64,000 nucleotides of DNA, taken from NCBI RefSeq assembly GCF_009905375.1, contig NW_027419920.1:34143-98142 (forward strand). The letters are read 5' to 3'. Position numbers and translations under genes: made by a program. This DNA is from Apium graveolens. Taxonomy: Eukaryota; Streptophyta; Magnoliopsida; Apiales; Apiaceae. Shown piece after piece: positions 1 through 11,335 of the stretch (position 1 is the stretch's first letter; each line of letters starts with the position of its first letter). A model generated the notes under the pieces. The model did not search any database and was not told the origin of the DNA. It saw nothing but the letters and a program-made list of their open reading frames with translations.

Positions 1-890
1 TATAAACAACAAAAATTCAAAATCCAAATCCATGCCACGGCCACTACAATCCGGTGATAACGGTCTTAAATTTTCAGAAAACTGTCACTACAATCCGATG
101 ACTACGGTCTTAAGTTCTTATTCAATATTTTCATAAATCATATCATAAATCAAAGATCCAAAACTATCGTTGGCACATAACACATATACGAAATTACATA
201 TACTATGACACATAGTACTTTCAAATATATCATCACTTAGCCCATGTTTTGATAATCAAATATAAACGCATAACTTACAATATTAAAAACACTAGCAAGA
301 TCGATCGAAAACTTATCTCCAAACCTGACCAAATCTGAATTTACTCCGTTTGACCCTTTAAACGACGTTTTCTTTGAAAACACGAAAGTTGTAGAGAATG
401 AAACGACCTTTCCGAAAACTCCAGAATCAACGAATTCCGACTGACGATGAATTTTCTACGAATTTTACAAGACTGCTAATTTTTGTGCCTAAAAACCCTA
501 CAAATTTTAATATAAAAAGCGAGGAAGACGAATGAGATTTATTTATAATATCACAAAACCCTATTTCTTAACGTACAAGTTATCCATATTAAAGTCTAAT
601 CCAATGTTTAGGCCCATTAGTCTAATTCAATTTTAAATCCTAGTCCTTATATAATTTTAATCATTTTTATTCTATTTTCTATTATTATTATAATTCTAAA
701 TATTACCTGATATTAAATACTACCCACTTAAAAAGAATTTGGTCCCGAAATTCACAACAAACCTATACGTCTACTCCCTCTAATCTCCTATAGGTCAAAC
801 TTAAACTATGAACCACAAGATCAAATCTTAGGAAATGTACAAGTCTCATACCTAACACACTACCAAGGATAGCCTGCTCTTGATACGTAC

Positions 891-1947
891 TGTAACAGCC
901 CGTACTTCTGAACCATTAATTCTAAAATCAAAACTAAAATAAAATAAAATAATTAATCCAAAATTCTATTACAAAGATGACTATTACAAAAGCGCAGCTA
1001 ACAGAAGTCCAAAAGTCAAACTACTCCAAACCTAAGGTCCTCGAAACTCCAAAGCTATCAAACTTGAATTTTAGGTGAAACCTGAAATTATAAGTAATGA
1101 GCTATACCGCCCGACAAGAAACCAATTGATCCAACTAGTTGGGCAAAATAACATACAAAATATGACAAAATACGATATTTTATACGATATACGAAAGATA
1201 CACTTTCGATAACTTTCATATTCTTATTCTCATTCGATACATATGATACACTAAGCACATAAACAACAATAATTCAAAACCCATAATCTATCCCACGTCC
1301 ACTACAACCCGGTGATAACAGTCCTAAATTTTCAGAAAACTATCACTACAAACCGCGATGACTACGATCCTAAGTTCTTATTCGATATTTTCACAAACCA
1401 TGACATAAATCAAAAATCCAAAATCATCGTTGGCACACAACACATATACGACAATACATATACTATAACACATAGTACTTTCAAATATATCATCACTTAT
1501 TCCATGTTTTGATAATCAAATATAAACGCATAACATATAATTTTGAAAATACTAGCAAGATAGATCGAAAATTTACCTCAAAACCTGACCGGATCTGAAT
1601 TTACTCTTTTTGACCCTTTAAACGACGTTTTCTTTAAAAAATACAAAATACGAAAGTTATACAGAACGAAAAGTCCTTTTCGAAAATTCCAAAATCAACG
1701 AATTCAGACTTGCGATGAATTTTCTACGAATTTTACAAGTCCGTTGATTTTTGTGCCTAAAAGCCCTTCGAATTTTAATACAAAAAGCAAATAAGACGAA
1801 TGAGATGTATTTATAATATTATAAAACCCTATTTCTTAACCTACAAGTTATCCATATTAAAATCTAATCTAAATTTTAGGCACATTAGTCTAATTCAATT
1901 TTAAATCCCAACCCTTATCTAATTTTAATCCTTCTTATTCTATTTTC

Positions 1948-1998
<51 letters not shown>

Positions 1999-2039
1999 TA
2001 TTATTATTATTATTATTCTAACTATTACCAGATATTACA
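891..2039 (-). repeat. LTR (5' copy) of the deleted element
   Basis: About 1.15 kb with terminal TGTAA/TTACA symmetry (plus strand starts TGTAACAGCC and ends GATATTACA). From 1257 onward it aligns with 1-717. The main length difference is an expanded ATT microsatellite in this copy. Confidence 0.65.
1951..2025. repeat. (TTA/ATT)n microsatellite
   Basis: About 25 near-perfect trinucleotide units with one or two interruptions, inside the LTR copy. The left LTR copy has only a short ATT run at the matching place, so the tract expanded here. Confidence 0.9.
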
Positions 2040-2224
2040 TAAACAAAATTACTCGATAGTAAAGATGTATGAAATGACTAAATAAAAAAGAAAAATATAA
2101 AATATCAACTGTAAGAACAAAACATCTTTTTAAAGAAAAAGTCAAGTCAAAATTTTCGAAAAAAGCTAGTTGACATTAACTTGTCTAACATATCAGAATA
2201 TCATTAAAGATCACTCTTTGTCCA

Positions 2225-2650
2225 CCTCTACGATACCCCATAACACGATCACGAATATGTCTCAAGTACCGTACACCCGTGATACCCAATAGCCCGATCA
2301 CGACTATGTCTCAAGTATCACAAATTACTTTGCTAGCATAAAATGGGTTATCATCTTCAACATGGCTACATTTGAGCCATTAATCATATTCGTTTCAAAT
2401 GATAAAACATATTTCATATCTCTATGGTCGTACGTCCCCGACCATGTCAAGATTTTCAAATAGACTATAACTGAGCCATTTTTCATATCTGATTCAATGA
2501 ATATATTTCATATCTCTCTGGTCGTACGCCTCCGACAATGTTGTGATTTTCAAAGTGACAACAAATAAGCCATTGATCATTTTTGATTCAACAGATACAA
2601 TGTATTTCATTTTCCCATGGTCGTACGCTTCCTACCTTGTTGACCAATCA
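2225..2650. repeat. Two adjacent minisatellite blocks
   Basis: First block (about 2231-2325): two units of roughly 48 bp that share CGATCACGA.TATGTCTCAAG. Second block (about 2360-2650): three diverged units of roughly 115-120 bp, each with TGGTCGTACG followed by a TTTTCAAA segment and a run ending in TATTTCAT. Such repeats are common in LTR-element untranslated regions, but I see no terminal or coding landmark that assigns them to an element. Confidence 0.6.
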
Positions 2651-4058
2651 AGATGTGGAGTTCCCGGATAATGTTTAGATATATTGATTGAAATATTAAC
2701 AAACACATAAATTTATTTGCTAAGCCTAGCACATAGTCAACGCTTTTTAATTTTTTTATTTTGGAACAAGGAAAATAACCGACAAGTATAACATATTACA
2801 TATTTCGAGTGGTCTCGATTTTCAGGATATACGAGTAAGGATTCAAATTTCTACGAATGGAACTACTCAAACAATTTCTTAAACAATTACTGACTCGAAT
2901 GGTGAATCAGCTTTTGAGATCAATACAGGTGGTTAAATCCGAACAATGAATTTAACTGATTCGGAATGAATTTGGCTCACTCGAAATAATGAGCCGAACC
3001 TTAGCTGAAAAATATTAAGGAGTCGTCTCTAATGAAGAGAACCACTGGAATTTCAATAAATGAACTAAAATGACTAATATGGATTTCAACTAAATTAAAA
3101 AAAATCGAGATAATAACGACCTTCGAACATAATAAAATAATTACTGTAACCATAAATAATTCTTATAAAAAGAATTTCCACAAAGTATTTCAAATAATTA
3201 ATTTTCAAAAGAGAAAGGAAAGTAGTAAACTTCCGCCAACCCGATTGTACGCTACACTACGCAATAATTAAAGAGAAACGAGTTCACTCCTTGTGATCCA
3301 ATTTCAATTTTCTCATATATATGACATTTCGATAACGTCATACACAATAACAAAATGTTAAATAGAGTCATAAACAATAAATAAAATACAACATTTATTT
3401 TTTATTTAACAATCTGGTAATAATCAAATAATGAAATATTTTATAATTAAATCATTCTATTAAAAAATAAGTTATATTCAAAAAAATTAGTTGTTTAATC
3501 CAACAATTATTAAAATAAACCCACACACCGAGACAACTCCATATTTTAGAAGAATTTAATAAATTCCTAGGTCTATAAATATCATTATTACCCTTCCCTT
3601 CCATTAGTAATAAATTATTTATATTCTTAAAATAGATCCAACCACTAACCCAAACTAACTCGACTACTAGTTGACTAAACAATAACCCGTATCTTGCAAA
3701 TTTTAAAAATCAATTTTAACGAAAATAGCTATATCATCACCCCTAGCGACACATTCTCACTGTCACCGTCACTGCCAAACCGACTGCCACGTAGCACTAC
3801 CAAAATTATAAAAATAATCAAACTAAAATCACTAAAAATATTTATTAAAGTCACATTAACACCACAAAATTGACCAAAATCACCAAAATCTGAACCCAAA
3901 TAACTAAAATTTGAAATACAAATTAACACAAATTTTCATATCTAAAATTTTGACAGTATTTGGAGGTGCTGTTCATGATGTTGTTGATGGTAGAAGAGGT
4001 GAAAATAACAATCTCTGGGGTTTTATAAACTCATTTATATTGTGGGAGTATGAAAAAT
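2651..4058. other. AT-rich spacer, no recognisable gene
   Basis: I see only short chance ORFs and low-complexity AT-rich sequence. A run around 3730-3950 is rich in CACCAAAATC-like words. Nothing can be assigned to a family. Confidence 0.5.
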
Positions 4059-4070
4059 GAAATAAATGAC

Positions 4071-4293
4071 TTTTTTTATCGTAGCTAACCCACAGCCGCT
4101 ACCCTTTGGGTGCGCACTGGGTAAATCCTACGGGCTCACGCAATAGCCTGCAAACCATGTGAACCAAGATAAACCGCATTTAAGTGACAAACTCTGACAC
4201 AAGAGGCATAATCATAAATTCTCCTCCCGTGAGATTCAAATCTATGACCAAGATGATAGTTATCCCCAACCAAATGAGCCAATCCTTGCGGGA
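4071..4293 (-). mobile_element. tRNA-derived SINE, copy 1, with TSD
   Basis: On the minus strand the element starts CCCGCAAGGATTGGCTCA, has a degenerate tRNA-type promoter (A-box-like TGGCTCATTTGG, B-box-like GATTTGAATC), and ends in CTACGATAAAAAAA, an A-rich tail. It is flanked by a 12-bp target-site duplication, GAAATAAATGAC, at 4059-4070 and 4294-4305. The same family recurs at least six times at 25-33 kb. It is transcribed by Pol III and moved by LINE machinery in known SINEs. No protein is encoded. Confidence 0.85.
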
Positions 4294-4439
4294 GAAATAA
4301 ATGACTTTGCAAAGGTGTAGTCGAGAATGAAGCTGGAATTCAGAGATAAATTTGTTCATAAGTAGTTGCTGGAATGATGAATTGGCGGCCGAATCGGTGA
4401 TACGAAGGACTGGCCGAAGGAAATATTTATTCGGCAATT

Positions 4440-4943
4440 CCTGTAACATTCAAACTATTTTTTACCATCTTCAAGCCATTTTCTACCATTTTTAAACTAC
4501 TTCCTACCATCTTCAAGTCATTTCTACCATCTTCAAACTATTTCCTACCATTTTCAAGCAAGTTTTTACAATCTTCAACCCATTTCCTACCCTCTTCAGC
4601 AAGTTATTTCCTACCGATAATGGTAGGAAATAATTGGTAGGAAATTATTTTTACATAAGCTTCTTATATAATTCCTACCAAGTGGGGTCATTTTCTACCA
4701 CCATTCTTATTTCCTACCAGTAGTGATATGAAATAGGAAATGACTATTTTCACATGACATCTGACTTGGCTTGTGGGTTCTTGACATGTGCTTGTCCACA
4801 TCAACATGTGGACTCATGTTGACTGCGGTCGTACTCATTTTCCACCAATATCATTTTCCGTTAAGACATTTCCTACCATTCGTCATTTTTTATCGATTTT
4901 GGGTCATTTCCTATGGATTCCTGCCCGTTTTCCTTGCAGTGTT
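4440..4943. mobile_element. CACTA-type terminus with TTTCCTACC subterminal repeats
   Basis: About a dozen copies of TTTCCTACC or its complement GGTAGGAAA lie between 4460 and 4900, the usual look of a CACTA subterminal region. The right edge reads CGTTTTCCTTGCAGTG at 4943. Its complement, CACTGCAAGGAAAACG, is one base from the usual CACTACAAGAAAA terminus. The next three bases (TTA) could be the TSD. I could not find the left terminus, so it is probably truncated. No transposase is visible. Confidence 0.55.
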
Positions 4944-5257
4944 ATGTGATATGCCTGGTTTGAAATTTCTGAATGTAAATGATACAGTTATTGAACGACT
5001 GCCTGATCAGTTTGGACATTTAACTAATTTGGTCAATCTGATATTGGGTCATTGCAAAAATCTTATTAGTCTTCCAAATAGCATTGAAAAATTAAAGTTG
5101 CTTAGATATTTTCATCTGAGAAGTTGTTAAATCTGGAGCGATTGCTCGGGCAATTGGGAAAATGCCATCCTTAATAGTTCTTGATGTATCCGGTTCAACA
5201 ATTGAAGAATTGCCAGATTCTGTGGGACTATGGAATAAGTTGAAGTGTTTAGAATAG
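4944..5257 (+). pseudogene. LRR fragment of an NLR (TIR-NBS-LRR type) gene, frameshifted
   Basis: The translated segment shows plant NLR leucine-rich repeats with the pattern LxxLxxLxLxxC/NxxLxxLPxSI. The readable stretch includes IERLPDQFGHLTNLVNL and then LPNSIEKLKLLRYFHL. Around 5125-5130 the frame breaks. The next frame continues with NLERLLGQLGKMPSL and IEELPDSVGLWNKLKCLE, then a TAG at 5255-5257. No NB-ARC or TIR domain is in the window. The fragment begins exactly where the CACTA-like terminus ends, so that insertion may have cut it. A sister relic lies at 31330-31650. NLRs are intracellular immune receptors; this piece is too short and broken to function. Confidence 0.8.
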
Positions 5258-5289
5258 GAATCCAGCAAGAAGTTTGCCCAATAGCAAAT

Positions 5290-5500
5290 GATTAATTGCG
5301 AGTTACACATGTGCAGGAACAAATGCACATTTTACTATCCAAATAAGTCACGGCCTTTTCATTTTGGCAGGAGAAGTCTACCAACTGTGACAAGTGCATA
5401 TATACCTAACAAATATCATTCATAGAAAAGATGTAGAACTGGGAATATGTTGTCGAACATGAAAGATTGGAGAAAACTAATAATAAAACAAGACGTTAAA
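5290..5500 (+). repeat. Dispersed ~200-bp module, copy 1
   Basis: It carries the shared words GTCACGGCCTTTTCATTTTGG, AACAAATATCAT and GATTGGAGAAAACTAAT in the same order as the copies at about 25085, 29805, 30815, 33565 and 36215. This copy starts about 30 bp after the LRR fragment. It may be flanking or promoter DNA of an NLR family that was duplicated with the genes. It has no coding capacity and no clear transposon ends. Confidence 0.55.
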
Positions 5501-7145
5501 ATTATCAGTTGTGTCGGTTACTTTGTGATATTATATGATCTTGACATATATTTTCTAACCTAGCATTTGTTGCTATTTATTTTATGCTTACTATCTGCGA
5601 GAGGAGAGGAGTTGAACAAGCGTCTCCAGAATTATGTTTTCAACATATTTAATTTTAGAAAAAAAAGATCTTGAAGAGAAAAATATACTTAAAAATATAA
5701 ATTTCGAAGAGAATATATAATTAAATTTTATATTTTTATTTCTTTGTCTTAACCCTCTCTAAATTAGGTCAAAAGTTGGCTAGTGTGTTCAAATTTGAAA
5801 AAAAAATATTTTTTTACTTTCATTCAAAATAAAAATTATTTTTTTTACTTAAACAAAAACCAGAAAATTAGGATAAATGTTCTTATGACAAATTAAAATC
5901 CGCATACTTGACTTCAGTTTGAAATACGTGTCAATTGAGAATAAAAAATTAGAAATACAATTACAGATGCGGACCTTAGTCAAATCAAATGAGCCATTAC
6001 TAGAACTGAATACACTATGCATGAAAAAAGCCGATGATGAAATGTTGTGAAATGTATTACAAATAGTTTGCAAAAAAAAGAGAGTAAATTTGATAGGGGA
6101 AGATTGAGAGATCGGAGAAAATTGATTAAACATCAGATTCAGTACAATGTGTTGAGACACACATGGAGAACTAGCAATTTTTTATTTAATTTTGTACTTC
6201 AATCTCATTATTCTCATTTATTTGAAATTTGCCTTTTTCTTTGCACATATTTGATCATGAAACATATTTGATCTTTGGCACATATTTTCGAGAGGAGGCT
6301 ACTTTTTGAGAGAAGGCTAGGTTTTTGAGAGAAAATTTTTAAGAACGATATCTTTAGCTTTATCAAGGATATCTTATAAATATTTTATATAAATTTTTAA
6401 TATTGAAATTAAAGTAATTCATTATTTTGAAAAAATTATAAAACGACATCTATAATTCTATTTAGTTGTTAAAATTTATTCTATTAATATTAATTTTTTT
6501 ATTTTAGTTGTCGTATTGTTTTTTGCTTAAAATTTATATCTTTCTAATTTTAAAATTATTGAATTTATACATATTTTACTTAACAAATTTATTATACTAT
6601 ATATAATTAAATTTTTATTTTTGTACTTTACACTAATTATGTATGAGATATAATACAATATCAAGATAATGATAAAAATATGAGAATTTATAATTATCAA
6701 AACTAAGTTGATAATATTATTTTTATTGGTATTAATTTGGATTTATTTACTTTACTTGCTTTATTCATAAAATTTATGTTTTTTGTAATTTTTAATTTAT
6801 TAAAATTTTATATTTTTTACTATAATTTTCAGATGGTGAATATTGTAAATTTTAATTTACTATCTAATTTTTTCTATTTAAATCTTTTTAATAAAAAATT
6901 TTTGAGTGAATTTTGGTGTGACTTCCAATTAAACGTGAATTCTTCTTTTATATAGTATGTCTGCTACTTTTATTATATAAAATATCCTTTTTATTAATTT
7001 TTCATTTCAATGACGCCTGTGTATATAAAATATTTAAAATTTTGCTTATACAGTTTTCACACCTAATATGTTTTTTGATTTGTTTTTTGTTTTTTAGTTA
7101 GTTTTTAATGTAATGTTTGTTTGTTGTCATAAACAACAAACAAGC
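5501..7145. other. AT-rich spacer, no recognisable gene
   Basis: Very AT-rich, with only chance ORFs under about 105 codons. Short GAGAGAAGGCTA-like direct repeats lie around 6290-6335. I see no family signature. Confidence 0.5.
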
Positions 7146-7353
7146 ATGGTGTCAATCCTCAGTGGCATCGAGTATGGTGTTAATCCTCCGTAGAGGGTAG
7201 TAGTCCTTAGGGCATGCATCGTTGAGGTTGGTGAAGTTGATGCACATCCTCCACTTTTCATTGGCTTTTTTGACCATTACAGGGTTAGCCAACCATTCGG
7301 AGAATTGCACTTCATCGATAAATCCAGCTTTATGGAGCTTCTCAACCTCCTGC
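7146..7353 (-). pseudogene. Tat-lineage reverse transcriptase, downstream fragment (split by insertion)
   Basis: Read on the minus strand from 7353, the frame gives EVEKLHKAGFIDEVQFSEWL followed by ANPVMVKKANEKWRMCINF and TNLNDACPKD. These are the RT blocks before the catalytic motif of Tat/Retand-type Ty3/gypsy elements. The upstream half of the same frame resumes at 20895-21400, on the other side of the chromovirus. Near 7146-7190 a short local duplication and a stop end the match. The rest of pol and the 3' LTR are absent, so the element was already truncated or later deleted here. Confidence 0.88.
7349..7353. repeat. 5-bp target-site duplication, left copy (CCTGC)
   Basis: CCTGC directly precedes the 5' LTR and recurs at 20890-20894 directly after the 3' LTR. 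Five base pairs is the usual Ty3/gypsy integrase footprint. Confidence 0.9.
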
Positions 7354-10300
7354 TGTAACGACCGAGTAATTACGCTTGTATTATATTATAATAATAATAA
7401 ATTATGTGTATTATTATGTGATTAAATGTGTTAAGTCGTTGAACCCTGACTGCTATGTGTTATGTGTTGGTTGTTTTGATCCAAACGTGTTTTGGATATT
7501 TATTGAACGTTTTATCGTCAGTTATATATATTATATTAAAACCTATACAGCTCAAAACTATGTTTTAAAAGCCCGTATTTCAAACAAAATCATTGGCCCT
7601 ATTTTGCCAAAAATGCCCTATACCGTATCGCTATTCTGAACCCCTAGACGTTTTACAAATTGACCTTTTTCGCGAAAAACGACTTTTCCGGACCCCTTCG
7701 GGTACCAAAAACCCCACAAAAATCACATTTTTATTTTTATATGATTATGAAATTATCATATATCATTTTTCTTTGTATTTTTGTATTTTTCACAATTTTT
7801 GGGAATTTTTAGTATTTATTTTGTATTTATTGGATATTTAAAAATTCAATATTAATACCCAAAAATTATAAAAAATTGGGGCCAAATATTTTTATTAGGA
7901 GTGTAATTAGACCCTTAATTTTATTTAGGGGTATTATTTTACATAGTATAAATATCTGATTTTTCAGTAATTATCTATTAATTAATTATAAAAAAATCAG
8001 AAAATAATTCAGAAAATTCAGAAAGGGGGATTAGGGTTCTTGAAGTTCCTGGAATTAAAGCTAAGTTTGATAGTGATTCTGGCATCCAAATCAGTCGTGT
8101 GAGTACTCGTTTTGAAGCTTATGATCTGTAGTTTCTGATTATGCAAATGTTTTTGTTGTCTGATTTCTTGATTTTTGATTCGTATTTTCGGTTTTAATTC
8201 TTGAATTCGGGTTTCGATTTCTAGTTATTGTTTGATGTTATGGTTGTTAGAAACGTTTAGATCGTCATTTTTCCTGTCGATTGGTACCGGGTTTGCTGAG
8301 TTTCGTGTTGAGTTCGTGGTCGCCGGAAAACGCCGTCAACGGCGGCTGTGTTTCGGTTTCTGGGTTGGTGGTCGACGAGGACGAAGGAGGAAGGTGGGGG
8401 GACGTCGTCTATGTTGCTGTGCCTCAGAAACGCAGAAGAATCGAACTGAAATCACTCGATTTGACTGTGTTTTGGTTCGCCGGAGTTTTCGCCGCCGGTG
8501 CCGAGTTCAGGCAGCCGGCCGGCGTGTTCATGTTCAACCCGGCGTCGACCCGGTTTCCAACCCGGTTTCGACCCGGGTTTGATCCTAAAAGTCCAACCCC
8601 TGTTCCTGTTTTTGTGTTTCTGATTAAATTAATAATTTATTTATATTTTAGTAATTAAAAATCAGTTTTAATAATTCTAATAATTAATTAAAAATTAGTT
8701 TTAAATTCTGAAAAATAGTATTATTAATTTCTAAATTATTTTATTAATTTACAAATTCTAATTTAATTATTTAATTATTTAATTATTTATCTAATTATTT
8801 ATTAGTTATCTAATTAATTAATAATTGGGTAATTAATTAATAATTAGGTAATTAATTAATAAATAAGAATTAGAAATAATTAAGTGATATGATTAATAAT
8901 CTAATAATTAGTTAATAATGCGAATAGTAATTCGATAATTAGAATTATTATTCGACCGATAATTGTTCGAAGAATATCGTAATAATTATTCGTATCTAAT
9001 AATTAAATATAGATAATCAAGTGATTAATTAATCGTATAGGTATAGTAATAATAGCGATTCGATAGTTATTCGAGAATTGCGAGTAGCTCGTAGTTATAC
9101 GAATGATTAATCGTTAAGTGATTTATAATTCGAGTAATTTGTAGTTATTCGATAAATAGCGTATCGGTTAATTAAGTTGATTGATTATTTGTAAATAATC
9201 GATCTAATCGAATAAATATCGATAAGTTATAAACATTATAATAAATTGTGATTAATCCTGATAATTAGAGATTTATTATTTTAGATTATTAAATAAGCAA
9301 TTATTAATTATTTATTAGTTATTTATTTATTCAATATTTAAAAAGTGATTAGTTATTTCGATAATTAATCACATAATTTTCAATAAATCGCAACTTCTTC
9401 ATTTTAACTCCAAAAATTATAAAAAAATTATTTTTGACTTTGATTTTTCTTAAATAATTATGTAAAAATTATTTTAGGATTTAAAAGGTTGTAATAATTA
9501 TTTATATTGAATAATAAATTAAATCATCCGTATTTACTTCATAACAATTCAACCGTTAGTCCGATTTGAGTGAAACGAAGACCTCTAGACTCAGAAAAAT
9601 GAGACGAATCCAATAAAAATGGTTGTAAGTTATAATTTCTTCTGAAAAAGAGTGGTTTGGTGATAATTGATAGTTCGTAGGTCCTAGTAGGGATATAATT
9701 GAGCCGAATAAATCCCGAAAAATTATAATAAAATCAGATACGACTAGTAATGCAGGTATAAGCCCAGAATTGATTCTAAAAATAATTATAAATCTAGAAA
9801 TTAATTATGTGCTTTACGTGCTACGTGCTTTATGTGATTATGTGAATAGATGTGCTGTATAAATGTATGTATATATATATATGCGAGTCAGATAGAAACG
9901 CATGGGTAGACTGATAAGGTTGCGTGATATCAATTCAAGATACACGTATGTAGTAAATTATCTAAACACCTATCTTTCCATGATTTGTTCAGTGTTAGCA
10001 AGGCAGAGCAAGCTAGGGTCAGAAGGCAGTGAGTTAAACCAGGTTAAGTACGCGCAAGGCAAGTTTTTCCCCTATTCTAAATTCAGAATAGTGATTTATA
10101 TTTCTTTTCTATCATATCAATTCTCTTTGATAATCATTGTTCATATACACTGTTATCCATTGATTATTACTTGTTCCAGTTTCATTTCAATTCTTGATTT
10201 ACCCAATTTATTGAATTCCCTGTTCATATTTCAATTCTTTTACCCTACATATATTCTGGTATATCCTGGTGTTGGGATATATCAATAGCATACCGATTGT

Positions 10301-10589
10301 TCCGGATGCTCAGCCTTGGACTGGATGGTTACTATAAAGGCTGGGTTTTTTCCTGACCATTAATTAATAGGCCATAGTTGCTTGAGTACTCCTTATGTTG
10401 GTTGGGTCTATGCAGTTGGGTATAGATCCGCACTATATTCTGACTGATCAGCAGATTATAGTGCATATGTTGGTTCTTATTTCCAGTCTTGTTCATTTGG
10501 CACTCGCCATCATTGGCAAATTATTATCATATACAGATACAGATGGTTGTTCAAACCAGCAGCTTATTGGTTCATTTATTTCTCTCTCT

Positions 10590-10643
<54 letters not shown>

Positions 10644-11133
10644 CAGGCTTGTTGAGCAATTTTGGCTCATTTCTTTTATTGTCACTCCTATTGTTTTACA
10701 GTTAAGGTAGAGAATGAAATCCATCAGGACCCGCATAATCAAGAAGCGAGTCAAGTAGCGGGACCCTCTTATACCAAGAGTGTTCCTTCCTATTCTCGAA
10801 GAGAGTTTTGAATTGCCAGATCAGGTGTAGCAGGATAAGTAGTAATGTTGGGTTAAATAAAAGTCTTGTGTAGTTTGAATAAAAGATTGCGTAGTGAAAC
10901 TGTAGATAGAATAAAGTTTTGTAATAAAGAGAGTTCTTGAGACAGGTTTTATTTAGTTGGGTTTGTAATAAAGTGTAGTGCATGATTCTTGTTTCCAAAC
11001 TCAAACCTTAAAAGATCCTGAGTAGTGATAGCTCGGGGTAATTATTATATTTATATTCCGCTTGTGCAGGTATAGTTGGTAATTGTTGTTAATAATGCCC
11101 CAAATCTATACCCCGGATTTGGAGGGTGTTATA
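7354..11133 (+). repeat. 5' LTR of the chromovirus (3780 bp)
   Basis: It starts TGTAACGACC and ends GGAGGGTGTTATA. It contains a GC-rich island (about 8290-8600) within otherwise very AT-rich DNA. A TATA box TATAAAT lies at 9858-9864, a (TA)n tract at about 10596-10638, and several AATAAA-type signals at about 10868-10925. I infer that U3 covers most of the LTR, with transcription starting just after 9864. It matches the 3' LTR except for about two dozen substitutions and a few short indels, mainly in simple repeats. Confidence 0.95.
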
Positions 11134-11135
11134 GT

Positions 11136-11147
11136 TGGCATCAGAGC
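11136..11147 (+). other. Primer binding site (initiator Met tRNA type)
   Basis: TGGCATCAGAGC lies two bases after the 5' LTR. It differs by one base from the TGGTATCAGAGC that pairs with the 3' end of plant initiator tRNA-Met. Confidence 0.9.
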
Positions 11148-11335
11148 TTAGGTTTGACCTTTGAAAACAAGAACGGTTTGACCTTTGAAAACAAGAACGT
11201 TAGGGCTAAGATAAGATAGGAAAATGAGATAGGATGAGATTAAGAGTGTTAGGATTGTTTGTCTATGTGATTAGAAGTTATGAGTTTAGGATTGTGATTT
11301 GATTGTTTTTGTGTTATTATTTTTATGTATATTAG

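Larger units (their letters stand above)
1..2039 (-). mobile_element. Internally deleted LTR retrotransposon (minus strand)
   Basis: Two related copies of an LTR lie at 1-717 (cut by the window edge) and 891-2039, both read on the minus strand. Between them are only about 170 bp. That spacer holds a polypurine-type end beside the left LTR and, just left of 891, a degenerate initiator-Met-type primer binding site (minus strand GTATCAAGAGCAGG). The right LTR has TGTAATATC...TGTTACA ends. All gag and pol sequence is missing, so this is a deletion derivative or a small non-autonomous form. The spacer next to the left LTR resembles the untranslated tail after pol in chromoviruses. Small indels separate the two copies, so it is not a young insertion. 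The left boundary and TSD are outside the window. Confidence 0.7.

Noticed and set aside
4180..4449. Minus-strand ORF of 89 codons
   Set aside because: It overlaps the SINE and its flank and has no protein similarity that I can see.
8232..8658. Two overlapping ORFs (116 and 125 codons) in the LTR, repeated at 18007-18451
   Set aside because: They lie in different frames of a GC-rich patch where stops are rare, have no domain, and one is merely the shadow of the other. Conservation between LTRs is explained by LTR identity.
10596..10638. TA-rich tract as an origin or matrix attachment site
   Set aside because: Simple TA repeat of different length in the two LTRs; nothing supports a function.
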